DNA of 64,000 nucleotides, from assembly GCA_029960085.1 (NCBI GenBank), contig JASCPG010000006.1, positions 24,045 through 88,044 of the forward strand, in the 5' to 3' direction. Origin of the DNA: Microbacteriaceae bacterium PS02067. Lineage in GTDB: Bacteria; Actinomycetota; Actinomycetes; Actinomycetales; Microbacteriaceae. Both the position numbers and the translations under genes were made by a program. Position 1 is the first letter of the stretch, and every line of letters starts with the position of its first letter. Positions 60,751 to 64,000 of this stretch are shown in pieces. The notes beneath the pieces are model-generated. The model saw only the letters and a list, made by a program, of their open reading frames with translations, searched no databases and was not told where the DNA came from.

Positions 60751-60802
60751 TCCGAACGGCCTTCACCGGCCGTCACGCGGTCACCGCACAGCCACCACAC
60801 GA

Positions 60803-60834
60803 GGGGGCCGGGGGAGCATCCCCGGCCCCCTTCC
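60803..60834 (+). terminator. Terminator after adhE
   Basis: GGGGGCCGGGG at 60803-60813 pairs with CCCCGGCCCCC at 60820-60830, followed by TTCCTCC. GC-rich intrinsic terminator 53 bases after the stop. Confidence 0.85.
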
Positions 60835-60888
60835 TCCATGACTTCCCTCACTCGTTACCCATACGTAACGGGAATCACAGATTTCCCA

Positions 60889-60918
60889 TTGACAACAAGA
60901 TGAGAGATCTCTCATGAT
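60889..60918 (+). promoter_or_regulatory. Promoter and 16-bp palindrome upstream of pilB
   Basis: -35 TTGACA at 60889-60894 and a -10 CATGAT at 60913-60918 (18-bp spacer). Between and into the -10 lies ATGAGAGATCTCTCAT at 60900-60915, a perfect 16-bp palindrome, a likely repressor site. An imperfect palindrome GTTAC...GTAAC lies further upstream at about 60854-60869. The leader to the start codon is about 240 bases and C-rich. Confidence 0.6.
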
Positions 60919-61154
60919 GTTCTTGGGAGGCTTGCTTCGCGGCGGGCCTTCGGAAACACCCCCCCTCGGAATCGGTTTCCCCTATCCCCCCGGTAGGTAG
61001 CCTTCGAGACGCGAAACCCCCGGATCGCGTGTCGTCTCCGAGCGCCCTGATCGCTGACCCGGAAAGGCACGTGCATGTCACGCCAACCTTTTTGCGATCG
61101 GGCGACGAAGTCCCGCCGCGTCGCACGCCCTTCCCTCCGCAACGAGGTCTGCTC

Positions 61155-63296
61155 ATGCTGAGCGGTCGGCGCGGCTCCGATCCCGCGAGGCCAGGTGCAG
61201 AGACCTCGACCGAAGACGGGATCTGGAACTCGCTGCTGTCCGGAATGAGCGCGGATGCCGAGGTTCCTCCCGTTGCGACGACGATCCCGCCCATGACGAG
61301 GGCCGCCGCCAGCGCGCCCGCCGCGCCGCCGGCGACTCCCGCCGCTGCGGCGAGCACGGGTCTGCGCCGTGATCGCTCGCGCCCCCGGACTTTGTCGCCC
61401 GAGGCGGCGCCGACCGTGGCACCCAGCGAACGTCGCACCTCCGACGGATACCGCGCCCCCGAAACACCCGTGGCCGAGTCTCGGGCGTCCGTGCCCACGC
61501 CCGCGTCCGCACCGGAGCCCGCACCGATGCCGGATGCCGTTGACGCAGCCGCCCCCGCTCCCGCGGCAGAGCCGGCAACCGAGTCCACCGACTCCATCGA
61601 CTGGCTCGCCTCCTTCGCGTCGTCCACGCGTGAGGCCGAGGATGCCGCCGAACTGCTCCGGCTCGTCGCACCGGCCGGGCCGCCTGCGGACCCGGTGCAG
61701 GACGATCAGCCCGAGGCATCCGAACCGGAACCCGACGCGGCCGCCGAACCGGCGACCTCGCGCGAACGCGCCGTTGCCCTCGCCGCCCGACTCGGTCTCG
61801 CCTACGTCGATCTGACCGAGTTCGCCGTCGACGCCTCGGTCGTCGGCAGTGTCCCCGACAGCCTCGCGCGCCGCCATGTCGCCCTGCCCATCGCGCGCGC
61901 GGGGGAGCGGATCATGGTCGCCGTCGCCGACCCGCAGAACGTCGTGATCCTCGATGACATCGCCGCCGTCGTGCGTGCGCCGATCGTCGCGGTCGTCGCC
62001 GAGCCGGAGTCGATCCTCGCGGCGATCGACCGTTACCACCGCGTCGACTCCGAGGTCGAGGAGCTGACCTCCGCCTTCGCGGGCGGCGCCGAGGCGGAAT
62101 CCGACGCGTGGAGTCAGGACGTCGGCGACGCGGGCACCGACGAGGCGCCCATCATCCGCTTCGTGAACCTCATCATCAGCCAGGCCATCACCGACCGGGC
62201 ATCCGACGTCCACATCGAGCCCGGGCGCGACGAGCTGCGCGTGCGTTACCGCATCGACGGCGTCCTCACGACGGTGCAGCGGGTGCCGCGGTCGATGATC
62301 CCCGGCGTCATCAGCCGTCTGAAGGTCATGGCGGAGCTCGACATCGGCGAGCGGCGCCGCCCTCAGGACGGCCGCATCTCGGTGAGTCACGCGGGCCGCA
62401 CCGTGGATCTGCGTGTCGCGACCCTGCCGACCGTGTGGGGCGAGAAGGTCGTCGCCCGTGTGCTCGACTCGCCCGTCGCGAGCCTGCAGCTGGCCGACCT
62501 CAACATGCTCGAGCGGAACATGGAGGTGTTCTCCGCGAGCTTCTCGAAGCCCTACGGGATGATCCTCGTGACCGGACCGACCGGCTCCGGCAAGTCGACC
62601 ACGCTCTACACGACGCTCGCCACGATCTCGAAGCCGACGGTCAACGTGATCACCGTCGAGGACCCGGTCGAGTACCGGATGCCCGGGATCAACCAGGTCC
62701 AGGTGAACACCAAGGCGGGCATGACGTTCGCGGCGGCCCTCCGCTCGATCCTGCGATCCGACCCCGACATCATCCTCCTCGGCGAGATCCGTGACGAGGA
62801 GACGGCGAAGATCGCGATCGAGTCGTCGCTGACCGGCCACCTCGTGCTTTCGACGCTGCACACGAACGACGCGCCGAGCTCCGTCACCCGCCTCATCGAG
62901 ATGGGTGTCGAGCCCTTCCTCGTCGGCTCGGCGCTCGACTCGGTCGTGGCGCAGCGCCTCGCGCGGCGGCTGTGCGGCAAGTGCAAGCGCGAGACCGTCG
63001 CGACCGAGGTCGAGCTGCGGGCGCTCGGCGTGCCACTGACGGGCCAGGAGTACCTCGTGCACGAGCCGGGCGGATGCCCGCAGTGCTCGAACACGGGGTA
63101 TCGCGGGCGCATCGCGCTGCACGAAGTGATGGCGGTCGACGACGAGATCGAGCGGCTCGCGTCGCGCAATGCGCCGGCGGCCGAGATCGCGAAGCACGCC
63201 GAGTCGACCGGCATGGCCCGGTTGCGTATGGACGGATGGGCCAAGGTGCTGCTGGGGCACACCTCCATCGAGGAGATTCTGCGCGTCACCCTGTAG
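61155..63296 (+). CDS. pilB: Type IV pilus/type II secretion assembly ATPase PilB/GspE
   Basis: 713 residues from ATG 61155 (GTG 61029 would add 42). The first 200 residues are Pro/Ala/Ser-rich and disordered. A GspE N-terminal-like domain follows (ALAARLGLAYVDLTEFAVDA), then the ATPase: Walker A GPTGSGKSTTLYTT at about residue 474, Asp and His boxes, Walker B-like DPDIILLGEIRDEETAKIA, and a tetracysteine zinc site CGKC (about 607) and CPQC (about 641). It powers pilus or pseudopilus assembly at the inner membrane. Confidence 0.95.
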   Translation: MLSGRRGSDPARPGAETSTEDGIWNSLLSGMSADAEVPPVATTIPPMTRAAASAPAAPPATPAAAASTGLRRDRSRPRTLSPEAAPTVAPSERRTSDGYRAPETPVAESRASVPTPASAPEPAPMPDAVDAAAPAPAAEPATESTDSIDWLASFASSTREAEDAAELLRLVAPAGPPADPVQDDQPEASEPEPDAAAEPATSRERAVALAARLGLAYVDLTEFAVDASVVGSVPDSLARRHVALPIARAGERIMVAVADPQNVVILDDIAAVVRAPIVAVVAEPESILAAIDRYHRVDSEVEELTSAFAGGAEAESDAWSQDVGDAGTDEAPIIRFVNLIISQAITDRASDVHIEPGRDELRVRYRIDGVLTTVQRVPRSMIPGVISRLKVMAELDIGERRRPQDGRISVSHAGRTVDLRVATLPTVWGEKVVARVLDSPVASLQLADLNMLERNMEVFSASFSKPYGMILVTGPTGSGKSTTLYTTLATISKPTVNVITVEDPVEYRMPGINQVQVNTKAGMTFAAALRSILRSDPDIILLGEIRDEETAKIAIESSLTGHLVLSTLHTNDAPSSVTRLIEMGVEPFLVGSALDSVVAQRLARRLCGKCKRETVATEVELRALGVPLTGQEYLVHEPGGCPQCSNTGYRGRIALHEVMAVDDEIERLASRNAPAAEIAKHAESTGMARLRMDGWAKVLLGHTSIEEILRVTL

Positions 63297-63349
63297 GGCC
63301 GCGCGGAATCGGGAAACACGACCATGGGGGACACAGAAAGCAGGAAAAG

Positions 63350-64000
63350 GTGACCGACGACCACGGCTCCCGCACGCCGACCTCCACCTCGCGTTTCAAC
63401 GACCTCTTCGGCGGCGGTGATATCGATCCCGACCTCCGGTCGCTGCTCGACGGCGTCCCGGGCGTCACGCTGCCCGCTTCGGCCTCGCATCACGCCGCGC
63501 CGCCCGCACCTGTGGGCGCGACGCACCCGGCAGCCGCCGCGGCTCCCGCGTACGCCTCACCCGCGCCGGCCTATGCCGCGACGCCCACCGCCGCTCCGGC
63601 CTATGCCGCCGCACCCAGCCCGGCGCCGGTCTACGCTTCTGCCCCTGCCCCTGCCCCGGCCCCGGCCCCGGCCCCGGCCTATGCGTCCGCGCCCGCCCCG
63701 ACATACGGCCCGTCGCCGTCTGCGGCCTCATCGTCGACGCCGGTGCCGCCGGCCGCCGGCGCCGCGGTGCCGCCGGTGCTCTCGACGGCGGGAGTGACAC
63801 CGCCACCCGCACCGACACCGGCCGGGGCGCCGCACGTCGAGTCGACGCGCGGCGCATCCGCGCCGTTCGACCTCGATGCCTATGTATCGGCCGCCCCCAC
63901 CGCGCGCCGCGGGCACGCGCAGGCCGCGGCGCCCGCGACGACGGAGACCGCGAGCGGCCGCGCCGCGCGCGCCGGCGAGGTGGAGCCGGCACTGCGTGCC
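63350..64000 (+). CDS. Truncated Ala/Pro-rich protein of the pilus locus, probably PilT-type
   Basis: Runs off the right edge; 217 residues visible from GTG 63350. The first 40 (VTDDHGSRTPTSTSRFNDLF then GGGDIDPDLRSLLDGVPGVT) look ordered; the rest is Ala/Pro-rich repeats (APAYASAPAPA types), like the disordered head of the upstream ATPase. PilB is usually followed by PilT in Microbacteriaceae, so the missing part may be a retraction ATPase. That is inference from position; nothing catalytic is visible. Confidence 0.5.
   Translation, partial: MTDDHGSRTPTSTSRFNDLFGGGDIDPDLRSLLDGVPGVTLPASASHHAAPPAPVGATHPAAAAAPAYASPAPAYAATPTAAPAYAAAPSPAPVYASAPAPAPAPAPAPAYASAPAPTYGPSPSAASSSTPVPPAAGAAVPPVLSTAGVTPPPAPTPAGAPHVESTRGASAPFDLDAYVSAAPTARRGHAQAAAPATTETASGRAARAGEVEPALRA

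Noticed and set aside
60919..61154. c-di-GMP or c-di-AMP riboswitch in the pilB leader
   Set aside because: The leader is long and structured, but I could not find the conserved core of either class; not supported.

Overview
The window comes from a high-GC Gram-positive actinobacterium. The rRNA sequence, the gene order from the HAD hydrolase to der, and the very frequent words ggatgcc/gcatcc all suggest the family Microbacteriaceae, probably Microbacterium or a close relative. The genus is an inference from impression, since no search was possible.

Layout. 1-2190: end of a sugar ABC transport operon (permease fragment plus ChvE-like binding lipoprotein). 2191-8160: one complete rRNA operon with twin promoters, a repeated antitermination-type element, no spacer tRNAs and a strong terminator. 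8180-24791: a long, mostly overlapping rightward block that is the conserved actinobacterial housekeeping cluster: repeat/TPR-type protein, HAD phosphatase, small protein, tlyA, nadK, recN, pyrG, NUDIX, xerD, VKOR, parA-like, scpA, scpB, rluB-type, prephenate dehydrogenase, cmk, der. 24792-30601: redox and anaerobic metabolism, with a four-domain CoA-disulfide reductase/rhodanese/TusA/DsrE fusion and a leftward nrdD-nrdG pair (class III ribonucleotide reductase). 30602-33548: small accessory genes (NUDIX-NYN fusion, DUF2809, S4, macro domain, GNAT).

33653-41815: a tRNA-Pro(GGG) gene carrying an integrated element of about 8.1 kb bounded by a 43-bp direct repeat. It holds a tyrosine integrase, an AlpA-type excisionase, a RecA-fold replication ATPase, several small unknowns, a terminase-small-subunit-like gene and a short tail-fibre-like gene. 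It has no large terminase, portal, capsid or tape-measure gene, so a phage satellite is the most attractive reading.

41930-57893: mixed accessory and metabolic genes: possible orphan immunity protein, SnoaL-like proteins, GlxA-type regulator, two ECF sigma factors (one coupled to ogt), WYL regulator, frameshifted CoA-transferase, HD protein, membrane glycosyltransferase, SulP transporter, SDR, orphan NrdI, amine oxidase and secreted lipase. 58024-60750: adhE. 61155-64000: start of a type IV pilus locus (PilB/GspE ATPase plus a truncated Ala/Pro-rich gene).

How the parts connect. The fusion gene, nrdDG and adhE are scattered over 33 kb, yet all carry the same palindrome TGTGGTCNGACCACA at or near their promoters. 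This suggests one GntR/FadR-type regulator controlling a low-oxygen/redox programme. The fusion gene also has a CsoR/CstR-like operator, as expected for a persulfide-responsive gene.
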